A DNA stretch of 14,712 nt from an uncultured Chlorobiales bacterium (GCA_937959145.1 CALGMC010000301.1:1-14712), one strand, 5' to 3'. Shown: positions 1-7,612, counted from the stretch's first letter. Notes: generated by a model not told the origin, from the letters alone. Made by a program: numbers and translations.

Positions 1-1
1 T

Positions 2-802
2 GGCGACGCATTGCCGTGGCGAACCATTCCCTTAGGTGGTGTGCGTGCCGTAGCATTTGCTGAGAACGACACACTTTACGCGGTAATTCCGCAGGGGCTT
101 GGCGCAAATATCCGTGCCCTTGTGTATCGCGTTTTATTCAATGACCAAAGCACCGATACCGCACTTGTGGCGAACGTGCCGCAGTTCAACCCAAGCGGCA
201 TGACTTGGGACAGCGCGAATCGACGCCTGCTTCTTTCCGCTTTAACGGGCACACGACGCGATACCATCTTTGCCGTTAATCCCAACAATGGCACTTTCGC
301 ACCACTTGGCGGAATGGGGTTGAGCACCGCCGTTACGCATTTAGGCTACGCGCCGAACGGCTACATCTTCGGCTTAACGGGCACAGGCACGCAAGTTGCA
401 TCGCTCGTCCGATTCACAGCACAAAACACGACCGCAATCACTATCGGTAGCACGAACACCAGCGCGCTCCGTGGCATTGGCATTCGCACCGACTCGCTTG
501 GACAACTCAACGCCGAGATTCGCACCGTATCAACGCCGAAAGAATATCAACTCAATCAAAATTATCCGAACCCATTCAACCCATCAACCGTGATTGAGTT
601 TGCGATTCCAACGGCGGATAATGTCTCGCTCAAAATCTACGACGTGCTTGGCAGAGAAGTCGCAACGCTTCTCAACGAGCGTAGAAATGCGGGCGTTCAT
701 CGCATCAACTTCAATGCAAGCAACCTCTCGAGCGGCACGTATTTCTATCGCTTACAATCAGGAGGATTTACGCAAACCAAAAAGATGATTTTGGTGAAGT
801 AA
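2..802 (+). CDS. Secreted protein with type IX secretion (Por) C-terminal sorting domain, 5' partial
   Basis: The reading frame is open through the left edge of the window (GDA precedes the TTG at 11), so the true start is upstream and only the C-terminal ~266 residues are seen. Counting from the TTG codon at 11 as residue 1, residues 178-263 form a type A type IX sorting domain: the QNYPNPFNPST signature, then IYDVLGREV, a FNASNLSSGTYFYRL strand and a final KKMILVK. In this family the domain directs export across the outer membrane and is normally cleaved or used for surface attachment. Residues 1-165 show loosely repeated segments (TLYAVI, RRLLLSA, GYIFGLTG) rich in Gly, Asn, Thr and aromatics, which suggests a beta-propeller-like passenger; I cannot name its activity. 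A strong hairpin terminator follows the stop. The sorting domain is clear; the function of the passenger is unknown. Confidence 0.9.
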   Translation, partial: GDALPWRTIPLGGVRAVAFAENDTLYAVIPQGLGANIRALVYRVLFNDQSTDTALVANVPQFNPSGMTWDSANRRLLLSALTGTRRDTIFAVNPNNGTFAPLGGMGLSTAVTHLGYAPNGYIFGLTGTGTQVASLVRFTAQNTTAITIGSTNTSALRGIGIRTDSLGQLNAEIRTVSTPKEYQLNQNYPNPFNPSTVIEFAIPTADNVSLKIYDVLGREVATLLNERRNAGVHRINFNASNLSSGTYFYRLQSGGFTQTKKMILVK

Positions 803-846
803 TACCGAAGTGGCTTCGTTCAGGAAAGAGCGTTTGTTGTAACGCA

Positions 847-880
847 AAAGGCGATTCTCTGTGAATCGCCTTTGTTTTTG
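847..880 (+). terminator. Rho-independent terminator between convergent genes
   Basis: AAAGGCGATTC (847-857) pairs perfectly with GAATCGCCTTT (863-873) across a 5-nt loop, giving an 11-bp stem. On the plus strand it runs into TTTGTTTTTG, a good U-tract, so it terminates the type IX cargo gene. On the minus strand the stem is followed by TTTTGCGTT, so it may also stop pyrG transcription, although the tract is weaker there. Confidence 0.85.
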
Positions 881-897
881 TTATTGTGCGCAATGTG

Positions 898-2568
898 CTA
901 TGCCTCAATGGCTTCTTTGGGCGATTCTCGGGAAATTTTTTCGTCGCGCAATTTTTTGGCTTCGGCAACAAAGGCGTTGAAGAGCGGATGAACGCTATGG
1001 ACACGCGATTTGAGTTCGGGGTGAAACTGCACGCCAACAAACCAACGGTGCGAAGGAATTTCAATCATCTCGACAAGCTCGCCGTCAGGCGAAAGCCCTG
1101 AAAACACCAATCCATGTTGTTGTAGAATTTCGCGATAAGCATTATTGACCTCGAAGCGATGTCGATGCCGTTCGGTAATGAGGAGTTTGCGATAGGCGTC
1201 AAAGGCTTTTGTTCCTTCTGCAATCACGCAAGGATATGAACCTAAACGCATGGTGCCGCCTTTTTCTTTGACAGATTTCTGCGACTCCATCATGTCAATC
1301 ACAGGGTGCTTTGTGCGCTTTTGAAACTCGGTGGAGTTTGCGCCTTCAAGCCCACACTTGTGTCGCGCAAATTCAATCACGGCGCATTGCATGCCTAAGC
1401 AGATGCCGAAAAATGGAATGTTATGCTCACGCACATATTTTATCATTTGAATTTTGCCCTCAATGCCACGATGTCCGAAACCGGGCGCAACTAAAACGCC
1501 TGCTACATCGCGCATGGCTTCTTCCATCGTCATTTTTCCGTCCTCGACATCTTCCGAGCGCATGAGTTTGACCAAGACTTTCACGTCGTTTGCCGCACCG
1601 GCATGAACAAAGGCTTCAAAGATAGATTTGTAAGCGTCAGGATACTCCGTGTATTTGCCGACGAGTGCAATGCGCAACGTGCCCTCTTTCGGGAATTTGA
1701 CTTTGTGGGAAAACTCTTCCCAACTGCTTAAATCCACTTGGGGGTTGCTCTTCAAGCCCAATTTTCGGAGCACCATTGCATCTAATTTTTCTTCGTGCAA
1801 AAGAAGAGGCACTTCGTAAATCGTCTCGGCGTCGCGCAAGCCGACGACATCGGTATCGGAGAGATTGCAGAAGAGTCCGATTTTATGTTTGATTTCTTTG
1901 GAAAGGGCTTTTTCACTGCGGCAGACGAGCACATCAGGCTGAACGCCAATTTCAAGCAAGAGCCTAACGCTGTGTTGGGTCGGCTTGGTTTTCAGTTCCG
2001 ACGCCGATTTGATGTAAGGAACAAGCGTTAGGTGAATGTTCATCGCGTTTTTCGGTCCGAGATGAAGTTTAAGTTGTCGCATCGCTTCTAAAAACGGTTG
2101 CGATTCAATGTCGCCGACCGTGCCGCCAATTTCTGTAATCACCACGTCATATTTTCCCGATTCAGCAAGTTCCATCATTCTCATCTTGATTTCATCAATG
2201 ACGTGCGGAACAACTTGAACCGTCGCACCTAAGTAGTCGCCACGACGCTCTTTATCAATTACATCTTTGTAGATGCGTCCCATTGTTACGTTATTGGCTT
2301 GCGAGGTGGAAACATCGAGGAAGCGTTCGTAGTAGCCTAAATCCAAGTCGGTTTCCGCGCCATCGTCCGTAACATAAACTTCGCCATGTTGATAGGGCGA
2401 CATCGTGCCAGGGTCGACGTTGATATACGGGTCAAACTTCTGAATCGTAATTCGCAGTCCTTGTTCTTTGAGTAATGCGCCCAGCGAGGCAGAAAGAATC
2501 CCTTTGCCGAGCGACGAGACCACTCCGCCTGTTACAAAAATATGCTTCACCGATTTTGTCCGCGCCAT
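898..2568 (-). CDS. pyrG: CTP synthase (glutamine-hydrolysing)
   Basis: CTP synthase makes CTP from UTP, ATP and glutamine in the cytoplasm, the last step of de novo pyrimidine nucleotide synthesis. At 556 residues it has the usual full length. The N-terminal synthetase domain (about 1-270) carries the P-loop-like VTGGVVSSLGKG (12-23, Lys22), KFDPYINVDPGTM and the EIGGTVGDIES segment. The C-terminal class I glutamine amidotransferase domain (about 300-540) has GFGHRG as oxyanion region, GICLGMQ with nucleophile Cys390, and FHPE providing His516 and Glu518, so the catalytic triad is complete. The start is the ATG that opens MARTKSVKHIFVTGG, the normal position relative to the family; no Shine-Dalgarno is visible. 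It stands alone, convergent to the type IX cargo gene and divergent from the response regulator. Confidence 0.98.
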   Translation of the reverse strand: MARTKSVKHIFVTGGVVSSLGKGILSASLGALLKEQGLRITIQKFDPYINVDPGTMSPYQHGEVYVTDDGAETDLDLGYYERFLDVSTSQANNVTMGRIYKDVIDKERRGDYLGATVQVVPHVIDEIKMRMMELAESGKYDVVITEIGGTVGDIESQPFLEAMRQLKLHLGPKNAMNIHLTLVPYIKSASELKTKPTQHSVRLLLEIGVQPDVLVCRSEKALSKEIKHKIGLFCNLSDTDVVGLRDAETIYEVPLLLHEEKLDAMVLRKLGLKSNPQVDLSSWEEFSHKVKFPKEGTLRIALVGKYTEYPDAYKSIFEAFVHAGAANDVKVLVKLMRSEDVEDGKMTMEEAMRDVAGVLVAPGFGHRGIEGKIQMIKYVREHNIPFFGICLGMQCAVIEFARHKCGLEGANSTEFQKRTKHPVIDMMESQKSVKEKGGTMRLGSYPCVIAEGTKAFDAYRKLLITERHRHRFEVNNAYREILQQHGLVFSGLSPDGELVEMIEIPSHRWFVGVQFHPELKSRVHSVHPLFNAFVAEAKKLRDEKISRESPKEAIEA

Positions 2569-2570
2569 AC

Positions 2571-2624
2571 CAAGAAGTAATCGTGTTAGATGTGATGATG
2601 CCAGATGAGATTGAAACTTGTTAC
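2571..2624 (+). pseudogene. Possible relict of a response-regulator receiver domain
   Basis: In the gap upstream of pyrG, one plus-strand frame reads QEVIVLDVMMPDEIETCY. VIVLDVMMPD is the textbook receiver phospho-Asp segment, which in intact proteins continues as MDG-IETC or similar. Here the MDG residues look deleted and nothing receiver-like remains before or after: the frame runs into the pyrG antisense strand on the left and into compositionally different sequence on the right. It lies about 135 bp upstream of an intact response regulator in the same orientation, so a decayed duplicate is plausible. With about 12 matching residues, chance cannot be excluded. Confidence 0.3.
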
Positions 2625-2757
2625 GAATTTAATACTTTTTTTTCGCGGGTTAAATTTGTTTTGCTTGTATCTCAAGAATATGCCTTGTGCGCACTTTTTA
2701 CGTATCTTATAGCCTTTTGCAATTTCGCCAAGAGAAACACTACACTACTACACTTCA

Positions 2758-3465
2758 ATGCCGGTTCACCGACTCCTTGTTATTGACGACGACGCCCGCA
2801 TTCATCAAACATTCAAAGCGATATTAGCCAAGTATCCGATTGAATTTGAGAGTGCGCTAAGCGCAGAAGAAGCCTTAGAAAAACTTCGCTCGGAAAGCTA
2901 CAGTTTGATTTTGCTCGATATCATCATGCCCGAAGTTGACGGAATTGAATTTTTAGAGCGCGCTTCTCGCGAAGGATTTTTTCTTCCACCCGTTATCGTC
3001 GTCAGTTCCGCCACCGACAAAGCGTTTGTGATGCAGGCACTCTCCTTTGGGGCGAGCAGTTACCTCTTCAAGCCGATTGATGTTGCCAAGTTTCGTGCGG
3101 CGGTCAGCGACTATTTGGGAATGAGTGCGATAACGTCCGATGATTCTGTCGTAACGATGCATTCGCTTCCTGAACCGCTCTCTAAAACGACAGAGACGCC
3201 GCCTCCGTCGGCAATCACCGTAAAACCGCCTCTGCCTCCCATTGAAAACACCTCAGAATTTACCAGCATTTCGCGCGCAATGGGCAACATGGTTTTTCAT
3301 CGCCGCACAGCGGTGCTTTATGTGCATACCAAAATGAGCGGCGTCGGCGAACTCACCTACAAAGACGGCAAACTTAAAGGTGTTTCGTTCAACGGCATGA
3401 CAGGCATTGATGCGCTTGAAGCGATGAAGTCGGTGGATATTGAAAAAATCCTCATCAAGGGCTAA
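2758..3465 (+). CDS. Orphan response regulator, receiver domain plus PATAN/DUF4388-like C-terminal region
   Basis: Residues 1-120 are a CheY-like receiver: acidic residues Asp10-12 in LVIDDDARIH, phospho-acceptor Asp54 in LLDIIMPEVDG, Ser84 followed by Ala85 in the switch position, and Lys105-Pro106 in YLFKPID. All key residues are present, so phosphorylation is expected. A proline- and threonine-rich linker (about 125-160) follows. The last ~70 residues contain a GELTYKDGKLKGVSFNG segment and a short helix; this loosely recalls PATAN/DUF4388 modules, which mediate protein interactions, but I see no helix-turn-helix, GGDEF or other known output. No histidine kinase gene is adjacent. The ATG at 2758 lacks a clear Shine-Dalgarno but starts the receiver at the expected distance. 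The stop lies 6 bp from the end of the convergent lipoprotein gene. The receiver is secure; the output assignment is tentative. Confidence 0.88.
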   Translation: MPVHRLLVIDDDARIHQTFKAILAKYPIEFESALSAEEALEKLRSESYSLILLDIIMPEVDGIEFLERASREGFFLPPVIVVSSATDKAFVMQALSFGASSYLFKPIDVAKFRAAVSDYLGMSAITSDDSVVTMHSLPEPLSKTTETPPPSAITVKPPLPPIENTSEFTSISRAMGNMVFHRRTAVLYVHTKMSGVGELTYKDGKLKGVSFNGMTGIDALEAMKSVDIEKILIKG

Positions 3466-3471
3466 TAGGTG

Positions 3472-4353
3472 CTACTGCTTGCGAAGTGTTACGCGCGCTC
3501 TGGGCAAATTTAGGTCGCGTTGAAGTTCAAATATGTCGCTCTCTGACGCGCCAGCGGGTATGTCGCGATAAAGCAAGCGAATTGCGCAATCCGTTGAGGC
3601 AGTTTGAACGGGGCGCACCACAAGTTCCAAGCGCGTTGCCCCGTCGGCTAAGTTTCTTCCTTCCTCAAATACTCTACCAATCAAATTATGCGGCGGATTC
3701 ACAACAAGGGACGGATGCGAAAAACTCATGACGGTGTCAATGGCATTTGAGCCGACGCTCACCAATCGTGCTTCATAACGCCAGCGCGGCGTTGTGAGAA
3801 AGCGAAGGTTCAAGGTGTTTTGAAGTGCGGCATTCGCAAACCAAATGCCTCGACGATAATCTCCGCTCTCGGCGTAAAGCCTGAACGTGCCGCTTGGATT
3901 CAGAAGCGAATTTCCAAACGCATCAAAATCAGTCGTGGTCAGTTCCGCCGTTCCAACTGTGGCGTCGCCACGAAATAAGCCACCGCAAATGCGCGCAAAC
4001 ATAGTGTCTGTGCCCGTTGGCTGAAAGGTAATGACTGCATCTATCGCAAACTGCAAGTTTTTTCCTGCGGGCAACGCAAAGTTTACAGGCGTGCCATTTG
4101 CACCAACAACGGCACCGTTGCGCACATTGAACTTTCCAACGCTGACAAACTCTTCATCGCCGTGAAGCATCGTCGGCGTTGAGCCAATGGGACGCGAGTT
4201 AAGGTTGGGAAAGCTCAACCACAATTCGTAAGTCCCATTGCGGGCTTCTGCAAAGTGCTCGACGCTAAGGTCAATTCCTTTTGAGAGGGGCGTGTTGCCG
4301 TCGGAGCAAGAAGCAAGCGCAATGAAGAGTAAAAGTAAATGATGTCGTTTCAT
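3472..4353 (-). CDS. Putative lipoprotein of unknown function
   Basis: The frame is open further upstream, but the Met at 4353 begins a clear lipoprotein signal peptide: MKRHH, a hydrophobic stretch LLLLFIALAS and lipobox L-A-S-Cys16. I therefore choose this start, giving 293 residues, rather than the ATG at 4407. After lipidation the mature protein would be anchored in the inner or, more likely, the outer membrane. The mature part is rich in short beta-type stretches (GTYELWLSFPNL, GTFRLYAESGDY, WRYEARLVSV), suggesting an all-beta fold; no catalytic motif or named family is recognised. No Shine-Dalgarno is visible. It is convergent with the response regulator and divergent from the small Cys-cluster gene across 199 bp. 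The lipoprotein nature is well supported; the function is not. Confidence 0.75.
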   Translation of the reverse strand: MKRHHLLLLFIALASCSDGNTPLSKGIDLSVEHFAEARNGTYELWLSFPNLNSRPIGSTPTMLHGDEEFVSVGKFNVRNGAVVGANGTPVNFALPAGKNLQFAIDAVITFQPTGTDTMFARICGGLFRGDATVGTAELTTTDFDAFGNSLLNPSGTFRLYAESGDYRRGIWFANAALQNTLNLRFLTTPRWRYEARLVSVGSNAIDTVMSFSHPSLVVNPPHNLIGRVFEEGRNLADGATRLELVVRPVQTASTDCAIRLLYRDIPAGASESDIFELQRDLNLPRARVTLRKQ

Positions 4354-4538
4354 TAGGCTATTTAATAATTCAGCGCGATGATGATTGAGACGATTGAACC
4401 CTTTCAAATGCAGTTCAATTTCAGTAAAAAAATGTTCTGCGAAAAAAGAGGTGTGCGATAAAGTCGATAAAGCCGACGCCGTTTTGCTTGCTTTGCTTTC
4501 GCCTTTGCGTAACTTACTTCAGCGAAAAATGAACGGAA

Positions 4539-4545
4539 AAGGAGG
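4539..4545 (+). promoter_or_regulatory. Strong ribosome binding site deciding the start of the Cys-cluster gene
   Basis: AAGGAGG, a full Shine-Dalgarno match, lies 7 nt before the ATG at 4553. The frame is open back to an ATG at 4385 and has another ATG at 4529, but neither has such a site, so translation most likely begins at 4553. It is the best Shine-Dalgarno seen in this window, where most genes have none. Confidence 0.75.
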
Positions 4546-4552
4546 ACGCAAT

Positions 4553-4942
4553 ATGTCGCTACTCAAAAAAATTTTCAAGGGATTCAAAGGGCACTACGCT
4601 TACGACGAAAACTACCTCACCCAACTCATTGAGGAAGAGAAAAAGCACGGTTATATGAAAAACCTCATCGAGGTGAGCGATAAAATCATTGAGGAAAATC
4701 CCAATTTCATTGATGAAGTCAAGAAGAGCGAGGACGGGTGTTGGATGGAGCAAGTCTATGGCACGCACCATTGCGCGATTTGCGATTTTATCGACGAATG
4801 TCCGACAAAACTCGAGGAAGATTTCCAAGCCTATCTTCAAACGCTTTCCGAAGAAGAGCGTGCAAATGTGCTCGCGCTAATTGCACATAAGGAAGAAGTC
4901 ATGAAATCGGCGCAATCCATCAAGCAGAGCAAACAAGGCTGA
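4553..4942 (+). CDS. Small conserved-looking hypothetical protein with Cys/His cluster
   Basis: Starting at the ATG behind the AAGGAGG site, the protein has 129 residues. The first ~60 are basic and helical (LLKKIFKGFKG, then an acidic-basic EEEKKHGY helix). A compact cluster follows: Cys63, His72-His73, Cys74, Cys77 and Cys83, i.e. C-x10-C-x2-C-x5-C in GCWMEQVYGTHHCAICDFIDECP, which could ligate zinc or an iron-sulfur centre. The C-terminal ~40 residues form another charged helix. There is no signal peptide or membrane segment, so it is probably cytoplasmic. I do not recognise the family. It is convergent with the crtH-like gene, with 24 bp between their stops, and no functional link is evident from the context. 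Confidence 0.7.
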   Translation: MSLLKKIFKGFKGHYAYDENYLTQLIEEEKKHGYMKNLIEVSDKIIEENPNFIDEVKKSEDGCWMEQVYGTHHCAICDFIDECPTKLEEDFQAYLQTLSEEERANVLALIAHKEEVMKSAQSIKQSKQG

Positions 4943-4966
4943 ACGATAATCTCTGCAAATAAATCT

Positions 4967-6475
4967 CTACAAATACTCGACGGGCAAGCCAAACTTTCGG
5001 CAAAGCAAATGCACACACGAAACGCCCGAATAGGTTACAGCAATCACACCTTGTCCGGGAAAACAGCTATCGCCGACCGCATATAAGTTTTTTATCGGCG
5101 TAGAGTTCTGAGGTTTTTGCAAAACGATTTGCCCTTGCTTCAAAAGCGGTCCGTAAGAGCCACGATAGCGTTTTAAGTATCGCTTGTGCGTGAGCGGCGT
5201 AGCGATGTAACTGCGCTCAATCGCAGAGGAGAGATTCGGAAGAATTTTTTCAGTGCGGCGAATCAAGGCTTCGGCGGCTCGCGCTTTGGCGGCTTCATAT
5301 TCTTCGTCTTTCGGATAACGTTTTTTCCATTCATCGACTGTGCTCGTTGTGAAGACGTGCAAAGTATGTTTGCCTTCAGGGGCGCAGGTTCTATCGAGCA
5401 GGCTTGGCGCGGAAAAGCGAATGGTGCCACCGAGTTCGCGATAGGTTTTCCAATCCTCAACAATAATATGATGCACGTGAAAGCCCTCAGGGAAAATAGA
5501 GGCATCGACGCCCAAGTGCAACTGAAACCAACTGGGCGAAATTTCAAACTTTGACTCGTCAATTCGATACCGCTCGTCTTTAACGAGATAGCCAAACGTA
5601 TCCCAAATGGTCGCGTTGCTCACGACGGCTTTGGCGTAGTGCTCATCGCCGTTAGCAAGCCTGACACCGACAGCACGCCCATTTTTAACGATAATTTCCT
5701 CGACTGTTTGCCCGAACTTAACCGTGCCTCCGAATTTTCGGATTCCATCAACCAACGCTTTGGCAATCGCGCCCGAACTGCCAATCGGGTAATTGATTCC
5801 ACCATGATGCCTATCGGCTAAGCAAATTCCCGCGTTCACGAACGGCGTTGCATTTGCATCTTGCAGTGCCCACGATTCGCATTCAATATCAATGAAGCGT
5901 AACAGTTCTTCATTCTTGATAAAACTTCGCGCCACTTCGCCCATTGATTTGAACGTGTAGTATGAAAGCATCGCGACTTTCTTCGGATACTTCAACGCCA
6001 GCGAGGTAAGGTGGCGCGGGTCTTCAAGCGAGCCAGCAGGAAACGCGCTGATGATGTCATAGACCTTCTCCAATTCATCGTAAAACTTTCTGATGCCATG
6101 GGCTTCACTCGGAAATCGTGCGATGAGTTCGGCTAAAAATTTTTCACGCTCGTAGTGTGTTGCTACCTCAAAGCCGTTTGGCAAGTGATAATGAATTTGA
6201 ACGGGGTCGGGAATTGTCGGCACATGCATACCGAGTTTTTGAAAAATGCGCGTGTGCAAGTTTAGCGTTCCGCTTTGCTCGTTTGTGCCGAAGCCATAAA
6301 ACATTGACGCGCCTGCATCGAAGGTATATCCTTTTTTGCGAAAGAGCGACGCGCTTCCACCGGCTACGGTGTGTTGTTCGAAGGTGATGGTTGAAAGTCC
6401 GCGTTGTTGCATGAGCGCGGCAACGGTTAAACCGCCGATGCCAGCACCGATTACAATGATGTCGTGTTGTGTCAT
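4967..6475 (-). CDS. crtH: CrtH/CRTISO-type carotene cis-trans isomerase (prolycopene isomerase-like)
   Basis: This is an FAD-dependent carotenoid oxidoreductase-family protein. The N-terminus MTQHDIIVIGAGIGG holds the dinucleotide-binding GxGxxG (10-15), followed by the TFEQHTVAGGSA loop. The C-terminus YAVGDSCFPGQGVIAVTYSG is the hallmark FAD-binding end of the CRTISO/CrtH branch rather than of the CrtI desaturases. Such enzymes convert poly-cis lycopene, made by CrtP/CrtQ, to all-trans lycopene, the precursor of chlorobactene and isorenieratene in green sulfur bacteria. I start at the ATG at 6475 (502 residues), because the in-frame ATG at 6535 only adds a 20-residue extension before the flavin fold; no Shine-Dalgarno helps. 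The gene stands alone, divergent from the sigma-factor gene. The family is confident; exact substrate is inferred, as related retinol saturase-like members exist. Confidence 0.85.
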   Translation of the reverse strand: MTQHDIIVIGAGIGGLTVAALMQQRGLSTITFEQHTVAGGSASLFRKKGYTFDAGASMFYGFGTNEQSGTLNLHTRIFQKLGMHVPTIPDPVQIHYHLPNGFEVATHYEREKFLAELIARFPSEAHGIRKFYDELEKVYDIISAFPAGSLEDPRHLTSLALKYPKKVAMLSYYTFKSMGEVARSFIKNEELLRFIDIECESWALQDANATPFVNAGICLADRHHGGINYPIGSSGAIAKALVDGIRKFGGTVKFGQTVEEIIVKNGRAVGVRLANGDEHYAKAVVSNATIWDTFGYLVKDERYRIDESKFEISPSWFQLHLGVDASIFPEGFHVHHIIVEDWKTYRELGGTIRFSAPSLLDRTCAPEGKHTLHVFTTSTVDEWKKRYPKDEEYEAAKARAAEALIRRTEKILPNLSSAIERSYIATPLTHKRYLKRYRGSYGPLLKQGQIVLQKPQNSTPIKNLYAVGDSCFPGQGVIAVTYSGVSCVHLLCRKFGLPVEYL

Positions 6476-6553
6476 TGAAGTTGAACTTGTTCTGATTCCA
6501 AAGTTACATTCAAGAGTCAAGAGCGTAAAATCCAATTCTCACCCTTCACAACC

Positions 6554-6582
6554 GAATTGGTTGCAACCTGAATGCGTATAAT
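6554..6582 (+). promoter_or_regulatory. Possible promoter of the sigma-factor gene with overlapping palindrome
   Basis: A perfect TATAAT lies at 6577-6582, about 110 bp before the sigma-factor ATG. The -35 position (GAATTG, 6554-6559, 17-nt spacer) is poor. The spacer contains the perfect 10-bp palindrome GGTTGCAACC (6559-6568), well placed for a repressor or activator that replaces a weak -35. Both assignments are inference from pattern only. Confidence 0.35.
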
Positions 6583-6691
6583 AAAGAGGCGTGTAATTAG
6601 TAACTCTGAAAAAATCTTCATAGTTTGTTCTTGTGAGCAGTATAAACAATTCATGCAGTGAATAGACGCTAAACGAAAGGATACTTTTCAA

Positions 6692-7612
6692 ATGCCAATG
6701 ATACTCGTCATTAAGTTCAAAGCAAGTAAAAAGCAAGCGGAATCTAAATCCGCCGCCAAGTCCAAGTCTGTTGCAATCAATAAAGAATCTTCCATGAACA
6801 AATCTACCGTGAAAGCTCCACAGAAATCCAAACAGACAAAAAAGTCTGAGCAAGTCAAAGGAAACTCTGCCAAAGCCGCTGAAGAAAAGCAAGAGCAACT
6901 CTCTAAGCTTGTGAAAGCATCGAACAAAGCACAAGTAGAAGAAGTCGACTACGAAAAGATAGAGGCTTTTTCTGACGAGGAACTTTCAGCGGTGGAACAG
7001 CACTCGCAAGAAAAGCAGTCAAACAAACTCACGCGCTCCGAAATTGAACGGCAGATGGATTTCAAAAACGAGGCGATGATTCATATCGACGCGCTCTACA
7101 ACTACGCGGTTCGTATGACGGGCGACCCTGAAGACGCCAACGACCTCGTCCAAGAAACCTACATGAAAGCCTATCGCTTCTTCGACTCCTTCGAGAAAGG
7201 AACGAACTGCAAAGCGTGGCTGTTTCGTATTCTTAAGAACAGCTATATCAATCGCTATCGCAAAGAGTCCAAAGAGCCTGATAAAGTCGACTACGACGAC
7301 ATCAAGGAATTTTATCATACCGTCAAGCATAGTTCGCTCGACTCAAACGATATGCAGGAAAAATGGTATGGCGAATTGCTGGATGACGAAATTTCACGTG
7401 CGCTCGACAGTTTGCCCGAAGATTTCCGTGAAGTCGTCCAACTCTGTGATATTGAGGGATTCACTTACGAAGAAATCGCCAACATGGTCGATTGCCCTAT
7501 CGGAACAGTTCGCTCTCGCTTGCACAGAGGGAGAAAAATTTTAAGAGAGAAATTACTTGATTATGCCCGATATCACGGTTACAAGCCCAACCCTGACGAA
7601 TGGGACGATTAA
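6692..7612 (+). CDS. ECF-type RNA polymerase sigma factor with long lysine-rich N-terminal extension
   Basis: A sigma-70 family, extracytoplasmic-function type factor. Region 2 spans about 129-195 (DALYNYAVRMTGDPEDANDLVQ-type helix, then WLFRILKN, the -10 recognition part). Region 4 spans about 238-288, with the helix-turn-helix YEEIANMVDCPIGTVRSRLHRG that reads the -35. There is no region 1.1 or 3. The core is the usual ~190 residues, but it is preceded by ~115 residues dominated by Lys, Ser, Ala, Gln and Glu, low-complexity and probably disordered. The ATG at 6692 has only a weak, distant AAAGGA; internal Met35 (6794) is an alternative start that still leaves ~80 extra residues. The next gene, 69 bp downstream, encodes its probable anti-sigma factor, so it is likely controlled by sequestration and perhaps autoregulation. 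Confidence 0.93.
   Translation: MPMILVIKFKASKKQAESKSAAKSKSVAINKESSMNKSTVKAPQKSKQTKKSEQVKGNSAKAAEEKQEQLSKLVKASNKAQVEEVDYEKIEAFSDEELSAVEQHSQEKQSNKLTRSEIERQMDFKNEAMIHIDALYNYAVRMTGDPEDANDLVQETYMKAYRFFDSFEKGTNCKAWLFRILKNSYINRYRKESKEPDKVDYDDIKEFYHTVKHSSLDSNDMQEKWYGELLDDEISRALDSLPEDFREVVQLCDIEGFTYEEIANMVDCPIGTVRSRLHRGRKILREKLLDYARYHGYKPNPDEWDD

Noticed and set aside
4385..4552. N-terminal extension of the Cys-cluster protein from the ATG at 4385
   Set aside because: A perfect AAGGAGG 7 nt before the ATG at 4553 decides for the later start, and the extension looks non-coding.
6539..6934. Minus-strand frames of 79-131 codons rich in Phe, Leu and Cys opposite the sigma gene start
   Set aside because: They are antisense to the lysine-rich arm of the sigma factor; Lys/Glu codons on one strand read as Phe/Leu on the other, which explains the membrane-like look.
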